Part shown: in pieces, positions 1-8,240 of the stretch
Layout of the letters: each line of letters begins with the position of its first letter
How positions within the stretch are numbered: position 1 is the stretch's first letter
NCBI GenBank assembly: GCA_020048295.1
Contig: JAIFMT010000210.1
Location: 1-22,811, forward strand
Direction of reading: 5' to 3'
Length of the DNA: 22,811 nucleotides
Source of the DNA: Rhodoferax sp.
Lineage (GTDB): Bacteria > Pseudomonadota > Gammaproteobacteria > Burkholderiales > Burkholderiaceae
Program-made: the position numbers and the translations under genes
The notes under the pieces: generated by a model
What the model saw: only the letters and a program-made list of their open reading frames with translations
Told to the model about the DNA's origin: nothing
The model's database searches: none

Positions 1-716
1 TCAGCGTGCATGAGTTTTTGTACCCGCTGATGCAGGGCTATGACTCGGTGGCGCTCAAGAGTGACCTGGAACTCGGTGGCACCGACCAGAAATTCAACCT
101 GCTGGTGGGTCGTCATCTGCAAGCCGAGTATGGCCAGGAGCCGCAGTGCATTCTGACCATGCCGTTGCTCGAAGGGCTCGATGGCATCGAGAAAATGTCC
201 AAAAGCAAGGGCAACTACATTGGCATCAGCGAAGATGCCAACACCATGTTTGCCAAGTGCTTAAGCATCTCAGACGTGCTGATGTGGCGCTGGTACACGT
301 TGCTGAGCTTTCAGTCGGAGGCGCAGATTGCTGCCCTGAAAGCCGAGGTAGCCGCCGGGCGCAACCCGAAGGAAGCCAAGGTGGCGCTGGCCAAGGAGAT
401 CACCACCCGCTTTCACTCAGGCGCGGCGGCCATTGCTGCCGAGCAGGACTTCATCAACCGCAGCAAGGGCGGCATTCCGGACGAGATCACTGAAATCAAA
501 CTGCCCTTGGGTGACGGCGGCGCAGCGCTGGGCATTGGGGCCTTGCTCAAAGCAGCCGGGCTGGCGGCATCCAGCGGCGAAGGCAACCGGCTGATTGACG
601 GTGGTGGCGTGCGCATCGACTCTGGCGTAGTCAGCGACAAGGGCTTGAAACTTGGCGCGGGCACCTATGTGCTGCAAGTAGGCAAGCGCAAATTTGCCCG
701 GGTGACATTGGCGTAG
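1..716 (+). CDS. tyrS: Tyrosyl-tRNA synthetase, C-terminal part (5' end outside window)
   Basis: This class I aminoacyl-tRNA synthetase charges tRNA-Tyr with tyrosine in the cytoplasm. The reading frame is open from base 3, so only the C-terminal ~238 residues are present and the HIGH-motif region lies upstream of the window. What is visible is the catalytic-core stretch [14 protein letters not shown], the substrate-binding LGGTDQKFN, and the KMSKS loop (KMSKSKGN) near base 200. A C-terminal S4-like RNA-binding domain follows, with [12 protein letters not shown] and [20 protein letters not shown]. The gene ends with TAG at 714-716. The plus-strand gene dtd, which clears D-aminoacyl-tRNAs such as D-Tyr-tRNA, lies 4 kb downstream on the same strand, with the sensor kinase gene between them on the opposite strand. 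Identification is firm. Confidence 0.96.
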   Translation, partial: SVHEFLYPLMQGYDSVALKSDLELGGTDQKFNLLVGRHLQAEYGQEPQCILTMPLLEGLDGIEKMSKSKGNYIGISEDANTMFAKCLSISDVLMWRWYTLLSFQSEAQIAALKAEVAAGRNPKEAKVALAKEITTRFHSGAAAIAAEQDFINRSKGGIPDEITEIKLPLGDGGAALGIGALLKAAGLAASSGEGNRLIDGGGVRIDSGVVSDKGLKLGAGTYVLQVGKRKFARVTLA

Positions 717-755
717 CTGGTAGCCAGTGTGCGCCGGCAGATGTTCACTGCGGTA

Positions 756-831
756 GCGCAGGGGGCAGGCTTGGCGGCTGACGATTTCTGGTACCCCAGT
801 ATGAGGATGCCGCCAAGCCTGCCCCCTGCGC
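756..831. repeat. Perfect 23-bp inverted repeat with 30-nt loop
   Basis: The arms at 756-778 and 809-831 are exact reverse complements over 23 bp (left arm begins GCGCAGGGGGCAGG, right arm ends CCTGCCCCCTGCGC). They enclose a 30-nt loop that itself contains a small CTGG/CCAG stem around 789-800. It sits between the convergent 3' ends of tyrS and the sensor kinase gene. No T-run follows the stem on either strand, so a classical intrinsic terminator is not supported. It could be a bidirectional transcription barrier, a short palindromic mobile element, or a structured 3' UTR protecting tyrS mRNA. The sequence alone does not decide. Confidence 0.85.
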
Positions 832-865
832 GGCCCACCGTCGACAATCGACCGATTTCGACAGG

Positions 866-939
866 TATTTATATGCCATTTAGGCCTCTATCCCTTATGG
901 AATAAGCGTAACCAGCTACTCTTTCGATACTGAAAAACA
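866..939 (+). repeat. Short palindromic repeat family, copy A (intergenic)
   Basis: A 60-70 bp AT-flanked, imperfectly palindromic element ends directly against the stop codon of the sensor kinase gene. Its core has GGCCT near 883-887, CCCTTATGG near 892-900 and CAGCTAC near 913-919. It aligns without gaps to the copies at 6452-6523, 10138-10200, 12720-12783 and 19664-19735, all in the same orientation on the plus strand. With the inverted repeat at 756-831 it fills most of the 223-bp gap between tyrS and the kinase gene. Confidence 0.7.
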
Positions 940-3900
940 TCACGCCGAAGCGCGCCCGGTAACCCGCAGCAGCACGCGCACCAGATGCGCCATGTTGAAC
1001 GGCTTTCCAACGTGATCATTCATTCCGGCGGCCAGGCAGGCTTCGCGGTCAGAGTCCATGGCGTTGGCGGTCATGGCCACGATGGGCAGTGCGGTGGCAC
1101 TCCAGCGCTCGCGAATGGCTCGGGTGGCGGTTAGCCCGTCCATCACCGGCATTTGCATGTCCATCAGCACCACGTCAAACGCCGCATCGACGGCGCCCAG
1201 CATGTCCAGCGCCTGCTGGCCGTGGTCGGCCAGCGCGACGATGGCGCCCTCGCCTTCGAGCAATTCACTGGCGATTTGTTGATTGACAAAATTGTCCTCT
1301 GCCACCAGCACCCGTAACCCTGTCAGGCTGGGCCGACCGGCCTGGCCAGCCGGGCTACTGGCATCCAGCGGCCGATTGGTATCGGCCACATCAGCGACCA
1401 CCGCCAACGGCACTGAAAAGTAAAAGCGGCTGCCTTTGCCCAGCGCGCTTTGCAACTCCAGTTTGCCGCCCATCAACTCAATGAGCTTCTGGCTGATCGC
1501 CAGTCCCAGCCCGGTGCCACCAAAGCGGCGTGTGGTGGAGGCCTCGGCCTGAGTAAAGCCGGTGAAGATGCGTGCCTGGTTTTCTGGCGCAATGCCAATG
1601 CCGTTGTCTTGCACGGCAAATTTCAGCATGACCTGGCTGGCGCAGCTGTCCATCTGGTGGATGGAGAGTTCTACCTGGCCTTGTTCAGTGAACTTCACCG
1701 CATTGCCGCACAGGTTGATCAGCACCTGTTTGAGGCGCATGGCATCGCCCAGCACCCGTTGCGGCAGGCCCGGGTCGATGGCAAAACGCATCTCCACCGG
1801 CCGCGTGCCAATATAGGCTTGCATGATCACGTCAATGTCATCGACAAGTTGCTTCAGGGCAAACGGATGCGGGTCCAGCGTCATGCGTCCGGCCTCGGCT
1901 TTGGACAGGTCAAGAATGTCATTGAGCAGCCCCAGCAGCGACTGCGCGGCGGCTTCGCTCTTGGCGGCGTAATCGGCCTGCCGTGGGGTCAACTCGGTCT
2001 TTCCCAGCAGCGTGAGCATGCCCAAGATCGCGTTCATGGGGGTGCGAATTTCATGGCTCATATTGGCCAGAAACTGACTCTTGGAGCGCGATGCCAGTTG
2101 CGCCGCCTCGGTGGCCTGCACCAGTTCGGTGATGTCCACCCCAAAGCCTACGGTGCAGCCATTGGACATGCGCCGCTCGACGATGCGCAGCGTGCGCCCG
2201 CTGCTGAGCAGCTGGGTTCGCTGTGACTGCGCCTGCCGGTGCTGCGCCAGCCGCTCTGCCACCCATTGATCAATCTGCCCGGCGGCATCGGCGTACTGGC
2301 CGTGTTCGGCACCGTAACGAATGATCGCCTCAAAGCTGTTGCCCCGCACAATGGCCGGTGCCAACAGCGGAAACAGCGCCAGATAGGGCGCGTTAAACAT
2401 GGCAAGACGGTCTTGGTCGTCAAACAGCACAAACGCATTGTCCAGTGCGTCGATCGAACCGCGCAACAGCTCGGCGTTATGCTGTGCCAGCGCTTCCACC
2501 CGGCGGCGCTCGGTAATGTCTTCAAACAGGTAAAAGCGCCCAAAATACTGGTCGTTCGCGTCACGAATCTGCGTCGTGTAGCGGCGGATGGTGCGGTCTT
2601 GGGTAAAGGCAATTTCGTCTTCGAGCGTATCGCGGTTGTCCCAGTCATGCAGTGGCAGACACGAGGCGAGGTAGCTTGCCGGTTCTGCCAGTTGGCACAA
2701 ACTGGCGGCAGTGATGTCGTCGTTGGTCAATTGCCCACTGCGCAGACCGTCAGCAAGGTGGGCGATGCCCCAGATATCGCAGAAGCGGGTGTTGAAATAC
2801 AGCACTTTGCCGCTCTGGTTGTCCACCACCAAAAACCCCAACGGCGACGAATTGGACATCATCTGCAACAGCGACTGGTTCCAGCGCAGCGTCTGCTCGG
2901 CCTGCTTTTTGGCGGTGATGTCGATGCGGATGGCGACATATTTGGCAATGTTGCCATCGTTGTCAATGAACGGTGCGATGAAGGTATCGACCCAGAAAAT
3001 CGTGCCGTCCTTGCTGCGGTTGCACACCTCGCCACGCCAGGGCAGGCCAGAGGACATGCGTTTCCACATGGCACGCCAAAAATCATTGCTGTGGTAGGCT
3101 GAGTTGACCAGTCGGTGGTCTTGGCCGATCAATTCCTCGCGGCTGTAACCGCTGGTTTCACAAAATGCCTCGTTGACATCCAGAATGCGCCCATCACGGT
3201 CGGCGGTGGAGACCAGCCCCAGCAAGTCCAGCGTGCTCAGCAAGGCATCGTTTTCACGCAGCGCGGTCTCCAGCTGGCCTTGCGAGCGGCGCCGCTCGGT
3301 GATGTCGGACTGAATGGCCATGAAACCATTGATGGCACCGTCGTCGTCGTGCAGCGGCTGGATTTCAAGCGCCAGCCAGAAGTCATTGCCCTGTTTGCTG
3401 CGGTTGAGCACCTCGCCAGTAAAGGTGTCGCCCTTGGCCAGCGCCTCACGCATTCGGGCAATGGTCAATGGGTCAGTCTGTGCGGTTTGCAGCAGCGCCG
3501 GCGAGCGTCCCACCACCTCCTGGGCGCTGTACCCGGTGATGCGTTCAAACGCCGGATTGACCCAGGTGATGCGTCGATCCAGATCGGTGATGACCACCGA
3601 GTTTGAGGTGTTCTGTGCCACCAGCGCGAGGCGTTTGAGGTCTTGCGTCATGCGCCTTGCCAACAACTCGGCCTTTTGCCGCCCACTGGCTTGCTGTTGC
3701 AACAGCAAGGCCAGCAACAGGCTGGTCAAAGCGCCACCCAGCCCCACCAGCCAGGGCACCGGGCTGGCCATTTCTGCCTCAAATTGGGTGCTGCTGTGGG
3801 TGCTCAAGGTCAATTGCCGCCCCAGCAGTGGCAACACCTGACTCGCGTGGAATTGCTGCCCGCTGGCTAACTGGTTTTCAAACAGCAGGTTGTCAGCCAG

Positions 3901-4692
3901 TTGATCCGCAACCAGGTCGCTGTTGCTGTCGGTCAGGCTGAAGTGCAAGGCGTTGCCCAGCACCTCATCCAGACCCGCCAGCAATTCCACCATCACCATC
4001 GGTGCGGACACCAATCCCAGCAGCGCATCGCGGCGCTCGGTGGCCGAATTCAGCCGCGCCACCTTGCGGTAAACGGGCAGGTAGATGATGGCTCCTGCGC
4101 TGGCCTGGCCGCCCTGCACCAGCTTGATCGGTGCCGTCATCACGGGTACGGCACTGTCAATCGCCTGCTCGATGGCGGCGCGCCGGCGTGTCTCAGAGCC
4201 CACATCGGTGCCGAGTGCGCCCTGGTTGTGAATCGCCGGCTCGATGAACTTCACAACAAACGCGCTGTCCGGGTGGGCTTCGCCCAGGCGGCGGATGGCA
4301 AAATCGGCCCCGCCATCGGCGCGCTCGCGGGCGATGAAGTCCGCCTCGTCGCTGCGCGGCACCGGCGCGATAAAGCCAAAGCCCCGCACACCAGGAAACT
4401 CGATTGACACGTCCCGCGCAAAAACATAATCGGCAAATTCGCTGCGGCTCACCTGCTCGTTGGCAGCAAAAAGTCCGCGCACGCCGCTCAAGCCCGACAC
4501 CGGATGCAGCAGGCGGCGCGTAATTTCATCGGCCAGGCGCTGCTGTACGCGTTGGTACTGCAATTCGGTTTGCACCTGGTTGCGGTACTGGAGAAAAAAC
4601 GCCAGCCCCAGCGACAAGGCCGTGCCACCCAAACACAGGCTGAGTGCCAATACAAATCCGGTGCCGAGTTGGCGCTTGGGCCAAAATGCCAT
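940..4692 (-). CDS. CHASE / multi-PAS hybrid sensor histidine kinase
   Basis: This 1250-residue inner-membrane hybrid kinase has an N-terminal TM segment (about residues 12-34). A periplasmic CHASE-type sensor domain follows (about 65-260, with [10 protein letters not shown] and IYLPVYR), then a second TM (about 311-332). Four cytoplasmic PAS-like segments start near 355, 482, 603 and 735; the first three end in DITERRR/DITAKKQ-type linkers. The HisKA domain carries the phospho-acceptor His880 in [12 protein letters not shown]. The HATPase shows NAVKFTE, DNGIGI and GGTGLGL. A C-terminal receiver domain carries Asp1178 in [13 protein letters not shown]. All catalytic residues appear intact, and no HPt domain is attached. 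CHASE domains bind small extracellular ligands, but the ligand here cannot be read from sequence. No partner response regulator lies nearby, so it is an orphan that would pass phosphate to an unlinked HPt or regulator. It is divergent from dtd, with a 76-bp shared upstream region. Confidence 0.93.
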   Translation of the reverse strand: MAFWPKRQLGTGFVLALSLCLGGTALSLGLAFFLQYRNQVQTELQYQRVQQRLADEITRRLLHPVSGLSGVRGLFAANEQVSRSEFADYVFARDVSIEFPGVRGFGFIAPVPRSDEADFIARERADGGADFAIRRLGEAHPDSAFVVKFIEPAIHNQGALGTDVGSETRRRAAIEQAIDSAVPVMTAPIKLVQGGQASAGAIIYLPVYRKVARLNSATERRDALLGLVSAPMVMVELLAGLDEVLGNALHFSLTDSNSDLVADQLADNLLFENQLASGQQFHASQVLPLLGRQLTLSTHSSTQFEAEMASPVPWLVGLGGALTSLLLALLLQQQASGRQKAELLARRMTQDLKRLALVAQNTSNSVVITDLDRRITWVNPAFERITGYSAQEVVGRSPALLQTAQTDPLTIARMREALAKGDTFTGEVLNRSKQGNDFWLALEIQPLHDDDGAINGFMAIQSDITERRRSQGQLETALRENDALLSTLDLLGLVSTADRDGRILDVNEAFCETSGYSREELIGQDHRLVNSAYHSNDFWRAMWKRMSSGLPWRGEVCNRSKDGTIFWVDTFIAPFIDNDGNIAKYVAIRIDITAKKQAEQTLRWNQSLLQMMSNSSPLGFLVVDNQSGKVLYFNTRFCDIWGIAHLADGLRSGQLTNDDITAASLCQLAEPASYLASCLPLHDWDNRDTLEDEIAFTQDRTIRRYTTQIRDANDQYFGRFYLFEDITERRRVEALAQHNAELLRGSIDALDNAFVLFDDQDRLAMFNAPYLALFPLLAPAIVRGNSFEAIIRYGAEHGQYADAAGQIDQWVAERLAQHRQAQSQRTQLLSSGRTLRIVERRMSNGCTVGFGVDITELVQATEAAQLASRSKSQFLANMSHEIRTPMNAILGMLTLLGKTELTPRQADYAAKSEAAAQSLLGLLNDILDLSKAEAGRMTLDPHPFALKQLVDDIDVIMQAYIGTRPVEMRFAIDPGLPQRVLGDAMRLKQVLINLCGNAVKFTEQGQVELSIHQMDSCASQVMLKFAVQDNGIGIAPENQARIFTGFTQAEASTTRRFGGTGLGLAISQKLIELMGGKLELQSALGKGSRFYFSVPLAVVADVADTNRPLDASSPAGQAGRPSLTGLRVLVAEDNFVNQQIASELLEGEGAIVALADHGQQALDMLGAVDAAFDVVLMDMQMPVMDGLTATRAIRERWSATALPIVAMTANAMDSDREACLAAGMNDHVGKPFNMAHLVRVLLRVTGRASA

Positions 4693-4709
4693 GTTTTGAA
4701 GGTTCAGGT

Positions 4710-4738
4710 TTGAAGATGCAGCAATTGAAATCGATTAT
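4710..4738 (+). promoter_or_regulatory. Candidate sigma-70 promoter for dtd
   Basis: TTGAAG (4710-4715), a 17-nt spacer and GATTAT (4733-4738) match the -35/-10 layout. Transcription would begin near 4745, about 24 nt before the dtd start. The region is the 76-bp gap between the divergent kinase and dtd genes. A GATAAT-like hexamer overlaps it on the minus strand (4734-4739) but has no good -35 element. Confidence 0.5.
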
Positions 4739-4768
4739 CCGCCACCGTCGCGCGGGGCCGCTTGAGTC

Positions 4769-5242
4769 ATGATGGCCTTATTGCAGCGGGTCCGCCAGGC
4801 CCACGTTGAAATTGCCGGGATCACCTGCGGGCGCATTGGGCCCGGCCTGCTGGTGCTGCTGTGCGCCGAGCGCGGTGACACCCTCGCTCAAAGTGACAAG
4901 CTATTGGCCAAGCTGTTGAAACTGCGTGTTTTCAGCGATGACCAGGGCAAGATGAACCGCAGTGTGCAAGACCTGGATGGCCGGGGCGGCGCAGGCGGCT
5001 TGCTGCTGGTGAGCCAATTTACCCTGGCTGCAGATACCCGCAGCGGTAACCGGCCCGGCTTTTCCGGGGCCGCCTTGCCAGACGAAGGTCGCCGCCTTTA
5101 CGAGCATTTTGTGTCCCAGGCCAGACTGGCACACCCGCTGGTGCAAACCGGTGAGTTTGGGGCCGAGATGCAGGTGCACCTGATCAACGACGGGCCGGTG
5201 ACGATTCCGCTGCGCATGGCACCAGAGCCCAGCCCGGCTTGA
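4769..5242 (+). CDS. dtd: D-aminoacyl-tRNA deacylase
   Basis: Dtd hydrolyses D-amino acids (and glycine mischarged on tRNA-Ala) from tRNA, enforcing chirality in translation in the cytoplasm. The 157-residue length fits the family. The N-terminus MMALLQRV aligns residue for residue with the family start MIALIQRV, which favours the first of two tandem ATGs. The catalytic SQFTLAADT motif lies near residues 90-98, and the C-terminal Gly-cisPro signature NDGPVT is near residue 145. It lies 22 bp upstream of rodA on the same strand. The ribosome binding site is weak. Confidence 0.96.
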   Translation: MMALLQRVRQAHVEIAGITCGRIGPGLLVLLCAERGDTLAQSDKLLAKLLKLRVFSDDQGKMNRSVQDLDGRGGAGGLLLVSQFTLAADTRSGNRPGFSGAALPDEGRRLYEHFVSQARLAHPLVQTGEFGAEMQVHLINDGPVTIPLRMAPEPSPA

Positions 5243-5250
5243 AACCTCAC

Positions 5251-5256
5251 GATAAT
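5251..5256 (+). promoter_or_regulatory. -10-like element immediately upstream of rodA (possible leaderless start)
   Basis: GATAAT lies 8 nt before the rodA ATG (5265), in the 22-bp dtd-rodA gap. A transcript starting 6-8 nt downstream would begin at or next to the start codon. No clear -35 element or Shine-Dalgarno sequence is seen. rodA may also be read through from dtd. Confidence 0.35.
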
Positions 5257-5264
5257 CGCCGCCC

Positions 5265-6419
5265 ATGTCGCTGGTTTTTGAACGTCCTTCCCTAAGGCAC
5301 CGCGTGTTGCCCTGGCTCAGTGGCTTTGACGGGCTGCTGGCTTTTGCCGTGTTTATCCTGGCGTGCGCCGGGCTGATGACCATGTATTCGTCGGGCTTTG
5401 ACCACGGCACACGCTTTGAGGACCACGCGCGCAACATGCTGCTTGCCGGTTTCATCATGTTTGTGGTGGCGCAAATTCCGCCGCAGCGGCTGATGGCTTT
5501 GGCCGTGCCCTTGTATCTGCTGGGGGTGGCGCTGCTGATTGCCGTGGCCGTGTTTGGCGTGACCAAAAAAGGCGCGCGACGCTGGCTCAATGTGGGCATG
5601 GTGATCCAGCCCAGCGAAATCCTCAAAATTGCCATGCCGCTGATGCTGGCCTGGTGGTTCCAGAAGCGCGAGGGGCAACTGCGGGCGTTGGATTTTCTGG
5701 TGGCCGGTGTGTTGCTGGCGGCGCCAGTGGGCCTGATCATGACGCAACCCGACCTGGGCACCGCTCTGCTGGTGCTGGCGGCGGGTCTGTCGGTCATCTT
5801 TTTTGCCGGTTTGAGCTGGGGTCTGGTGGCGCCACCCTTGTTGTTGGCGCTGGTGGCCATTACCCTGCTGGTACTGTTTGAGCCCGAGTTGTGCGCCGAC
5901 GGCGTGTCGTGGCCGGGCTTGCGCGACTACCAGCAACAGCGTATCTGCACCTTGCTGGACCCCACGCGCGACCCGCTGGGCAAGGGCTTTCACATCATTC
6001 AGGGCATGATTGCCATTGGCTCGGGCGGCTTTTGGGGCAAAGGCTTCATGCAAGGCACGCAAACCCACCTGGAGTTCATCCCGGAGCGCACCACCGACTT
6101 TATTTTTGCCGCTTTTTCCGAAGAATTCGGATTGTTTGGCAACCTGTTGTTGATTGCCGCCTTTGTCTTCCTGGTGCTGCGCGCGCTGGCGATCGCCCTG
6201 GAGGCCCCCACCGTGTTTTCGCGCTTGCTGGCGGGTGCGGTGGCGATGATTTTCTTTTGCTACGCCTTCGTCAATATGGGCATGGTCAGCGGGATTTTGC
6301 CGGTGGTGGGCGTGCCCTTGCCATTCATCAGTTATGGGGGCACGGCCATGGTGACCTTGGGGCTGGGCGTGGGTATCTTGATGTCGATCGCCAAGTCCAA
6401 GCGGCTGGTACAGTCGTGA
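5265..6419 (+). CDS. rodA: Rod-shape determining peptidoglycan glycosyltransferase RodA
   Basis: RodA is a SEDS-family integral membrane glycosyltransferase that polymerises lipid II into glycan strands for cell elongation, working with the class B PBP2 (MrdA) and the MreBCD complex. The 384-residue protein has about ten hydrophobic segments. It shows the SEDS signatures QPSEILKIA (115-123), QPDLGTAL (161-168), LDPTRDPLGKGFHIIQ, and FIPERTTDFIFAAFSEEFG with the putative catalytic Asp278. Near the C-terminus is GVPLPFISYGGTAM. RodA is favoured over FtsW by TTDFIFA and overall length. The mreBCD-mrdA genes usually next to rodA are not beside it here; dtd is the upstream neighbour. Confidence 0.95.
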   Translation: MSLVFERPSLRHRVLPWLSGFDGLLAFAVFILACAGLMTMYSSGFDHGTRFEDHARNMLLAGFIMFVVAQIPPQRLMALAVPLYLLGVALLIAVAVFGVTKKGARRWLNVGMVIQPSEILKIAMPLMLAWWFQKREGQLRALDFLVAGVLLAAPVGLIMTQPDLGTALLVLAAGLSVIFFAGLSWGLVAPPLLLALVAITLLVLFEPELCADGVSWPGLRDYQQQRICTLLDPTRDPLGKGFHIIQGMIAIGSGGFWGKGFMQGTQTHLEFIPERTTDFIFAAFSEEFGLFGNLLLIAAFVFLVLRALAIALEAPTVFSRLLAGAVAMIFFCYAFVNMGMVSGILPVVGVPLPFISYGGTAMVTLGLGVGILMSIAKSKRLVQS

Positions 6420-6451
6420 AGCGGTGCGGATGGCCTCATCAGCTGGCACTG

Positions 6452-6523
6452 AATTTATATGCGTTTTTGGGCTGTAACCCTTATCCATAAATCGGTGAAA
6501 GCTATTTAATTGATATTAAATGG
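6452..6523 (+). repeat. Short palindromic repeat family, copy B (intergenic)
   Basis: A 70-bp element in the rodA-flaG gap begins TTTATATGC and continues through GGGCTGTAACCCTTAT and AGCTATTTAATTGATA. It aligns without gaps to copy A (866-939): both share TTATATGC, then CCCTTAT at the same spacing, then AGCTA and GATA. It lies just upstream of the sigma-28-type promoter and may also serve as the rodA 3' end structure. Confidence 0.7.
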
Positions 6524-6542
6524 CTGAATAACACCAGACTGC

Positions 6543-6569
6543 TCAAGTTATTACAGGCGCAGCCGATAA
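6543..6569 (+). promoter_or_regulatory. Sigma-28 (FliA) type flagellar promoter
   Basis: TCAAGTTA (6543-6550), an 11-nt spacer and GCCGATAA (6562-6569) match the flagellar consensus TAAAGTTT-N11-GCCGATAA. The -10 element is exact and the -35 matches at 6 of 8 positions. The predicted start near 6576 lies about 26 nt before the flaG-like ATG, which has its own AGGAG site. This places the gene in the late flagellar class. Confidence 0.8.
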
Positions 6570-6601
6570 AGAAGAAAAGCCATTGTCAGGAGTCCAGCAT
6601 C

Positions 6602-6985
6602 ATGAACAACATTTCAAGCCTACCCGCTACCAGCAGCCCGGTGACTCCCTTGATGCGCACAACCGCCGCGCAATCGGCCACCCCGAAGCCCGATGCCGCA
6701 CTGAACACCATGCCACTTCCGGTGAACCGGATCAATCAGCCCACCACGGCGCAACCCACCGAAAATGAGTTGCAGCAAGCGGTGGAACAGGCCAACAAGG
6801 TTCTGGAGAGCAAGACCTCCAAAGAACTGCAGTTTTCGGTGGACAAAAGTACCGGCATCTCGGTGGTCAAAATGATCAACCAGCAAACCGGCGAAACGTT
6901 GCTGCAGTTTCCGTCGGATGCGATGCTGCAGATCGCCAAATACATCGATCAACAGACCGGTGCCCTCGTCAGCAAGAAGGTCTAG
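6602..6985 (+). CDS. flaG: FlaG family flagellar protein
   Basis: The 127-residue protein has a low-complexity, Pro/Thr/Ala-rich N-terminal half and a C-terminal FlaG domain (about residues 55-125). The domain shows ELQFSVDKSTGISVVKMINQ, then QTGETLLQFPSDAML. In this family (PF03646) members affect flagellar filament length or flagellin export, and the gene usually sits beside fliC/fliD; here it stands alone. A Shine-Dalgarno AGGAG (6588-6592) precedes the ATG by 9 nt. The sigma-28-type promoter upstream supports a flagellar role. Its 3' end overlaps the 3' end of the convergent ATP-grasp-like gene by 17 bp, so the two transcripts can form antisense pairs. Confidence 0.85.
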   Translation: MNNISSLPATSSPVTPLMRTTAAQSATPKPDAALNTMPLPVNRINQPTTAQPTENELQQAVEQANKVLESKTSKELQFSVDKSTGISVVKMINQQTGETLLQFPSDAMLQIAKYIDQQTGALVSKKV

Positions 6986-8240
6986 CAGCCCCCACGGCGA
7001 CGGTTTTCAGCAGCAGGGCGCGAAACGCGTCAAACACCTTTTGCATGGCCGGGCGTTTGTAGCCAAATTGTTCCGGCGGGTCCATCGAGTGCACGACCGC
7101 CCCAGGGTCAAGCTCAAACACCAGCAGCTCGCCGTCAGCAGTTTCAGCACAATCGAGCACCAGGTAGTCCAGCCCGAAGCGTTGGTGAATGCTGCTCAGT
7201 GCAGCGCTGTGGCGCTGGGCAAAGACGCTGTCGAAATGCTGCATGAAGGCGGCCTCTTCGGCGCGCTTGGCTTCGCTGTCGGTCATGCCAGCGTTGAGGT
7301 AGTGAATCATCCAGTGCTGCGACACGCCCATGTGGCCGGCAAACGGCGCGCCATCAATCAGCACGACCCTGTATTTGCGAAACAGCCCGTCGGGGCTACG
7401 GTAATCCATGAACAGCGAGAGGTAAAACGCATCGTCTGTCTGCTCGCACAGATACCGGGTCAGACAAGCCCAGTCGTCGATTTTTTCCAGTCCACGGCCA
7501 GCGTGCGAATCAATGGGGCGGATGATCAGCGGAAACTCTGCGTTGGGGAGCAACGCCGCCAACCCCGAGCCGGCTTGCGCTGCCGTCTGTTCCAGTTGGA
7601 CGCGGCTGACTTGCACCGTGGGTGCCATGACGACACCTGGCGCATCCTTGAGCAGATCGAATGCAATCAGCCGGGAGGTGCGCAAAATGCCTTCGGGGAT
7701 GTTCAGTACGGGGCGTGGCCAGGTTGGCAGCGCCGGGCTGAGCTGTTGCAGCAGGCCGCGTGACTGACTCGAATCCGAAATGGCGATGAACGCCACATCG
7801 TGCACTGGCAGTTCGGTGGGCAGCGGCTCGCCTGGCACCAGATAAAGCATGCAGAGCGTGATGTCGGCGTGCTCGAACAAAAACGGCAGTGGCGCGTTGG
7901 CCATCAGGTCACCCGGGGTCATGATGGCTAGCAGCGTCAGGCGGCTGGGCAACTCTGCCGCCAAGGTGTAGGTCCGCTGCACTTGCAGCGCCAGCGCCAG
8001 CGTGGCCAGGCCCTCGTCCCTGAGGCCTTGCAGTTGCAACAGCACGGCCAGATCCATCAGCGCATTGGCATCAAACGCGTTGGTCTGGGCGCGCTGCAGC
8101 AGCGTGCCGGCCAGCGGCATCAGCAGCTGGCCTTCAAACGCCATGCGAAAACAGCTGGCCAGCCCGATCAGCGGCGGCAAGCTGGGTGGCACGGTGCTGA
8201 TGTCGGTGGCTGGCGCGTTGGGCAAGGGGTTTGAGTTCAT
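6969..8240 (-). CDS. TPR-like / ATP-grasp domain protein, function unknown
   Basis: This 423-residue protein has no signal peptide or membrane segment and is probably cytosolic. The N-terminal part (about 35-100) is helical and resembles one or two TPR units (NALMDLAVLLQLQGLRDEG, then LATLALALQVQ). The C-terminal half looks like an ATP-grasp fold: FPLIIRPIDSHAGRG (236-250) could be the phosphate-binding region, RKYRVVLIDG (288-297) the central strand, and FGLDYLVLD (355-363) with LLVFELDPGAVVH (372-384) the metal-binding acidic residues. ATP-grasp enzymes join a carboxylate to an amine through an acylphosphate. It starts inside the stop of the upstream decarboxylase (ATGA overlap), which implies coupled translation and a joint pathway. 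The substrate is unknown. The ATP-grasp assignment comes from motifs read by eye. Confidence 0.7.
   Translation of the reverse strand: MNSNPLPNAPATDISTVPPSLPPLIGLASCFRMAFEGQLLMPLAGTLLQRAQTNAFDANALMDLAVLLQLQGLRDEGLATLALALQVQRTYTLAAELPSRLTLLAIMTPGDLMANAPLPFLFEHADITLCMLYLVPGEPLPTELPVHDVAFIAISDSSQSRGLLQQLSPALPTWPRPVLNIPEGILRTSRLIAFDLLKDAPGVVMAPTVQVSRVQLEQTAAQAGSGLAALLPNAEFPLIIRPIDSHAGRGLEKIDDWACLTRYLCEQTDDAFYLSLFMDYRSPDGLFRKYRVVLIDGAPFAGHMGVSQHWMIHYLNAGMTDSEAKRAEEAAFMQHFDSVFAQRHSAALSSIHQRFGLDYLVLDCAETADGELLVFELDPGAVVHSMDPPEQFGYKRPAMQKVFDAFRALLLKTVAVGAARPSC

Noticed and set aside
756..831. Inverted repeat as a normal intrinsic terminator for tyrS
   Set aside because: No T-run on either side, and the loop is 30 nt long, so the standard criteria are not met.
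5292..6488. Long open frame (398 codons) on the minus strand opposite rodA
   Set aside because: Gln/His/Arg-rich composition is the typical reverse complement of membrane-protein codons; rodA is the real gene.
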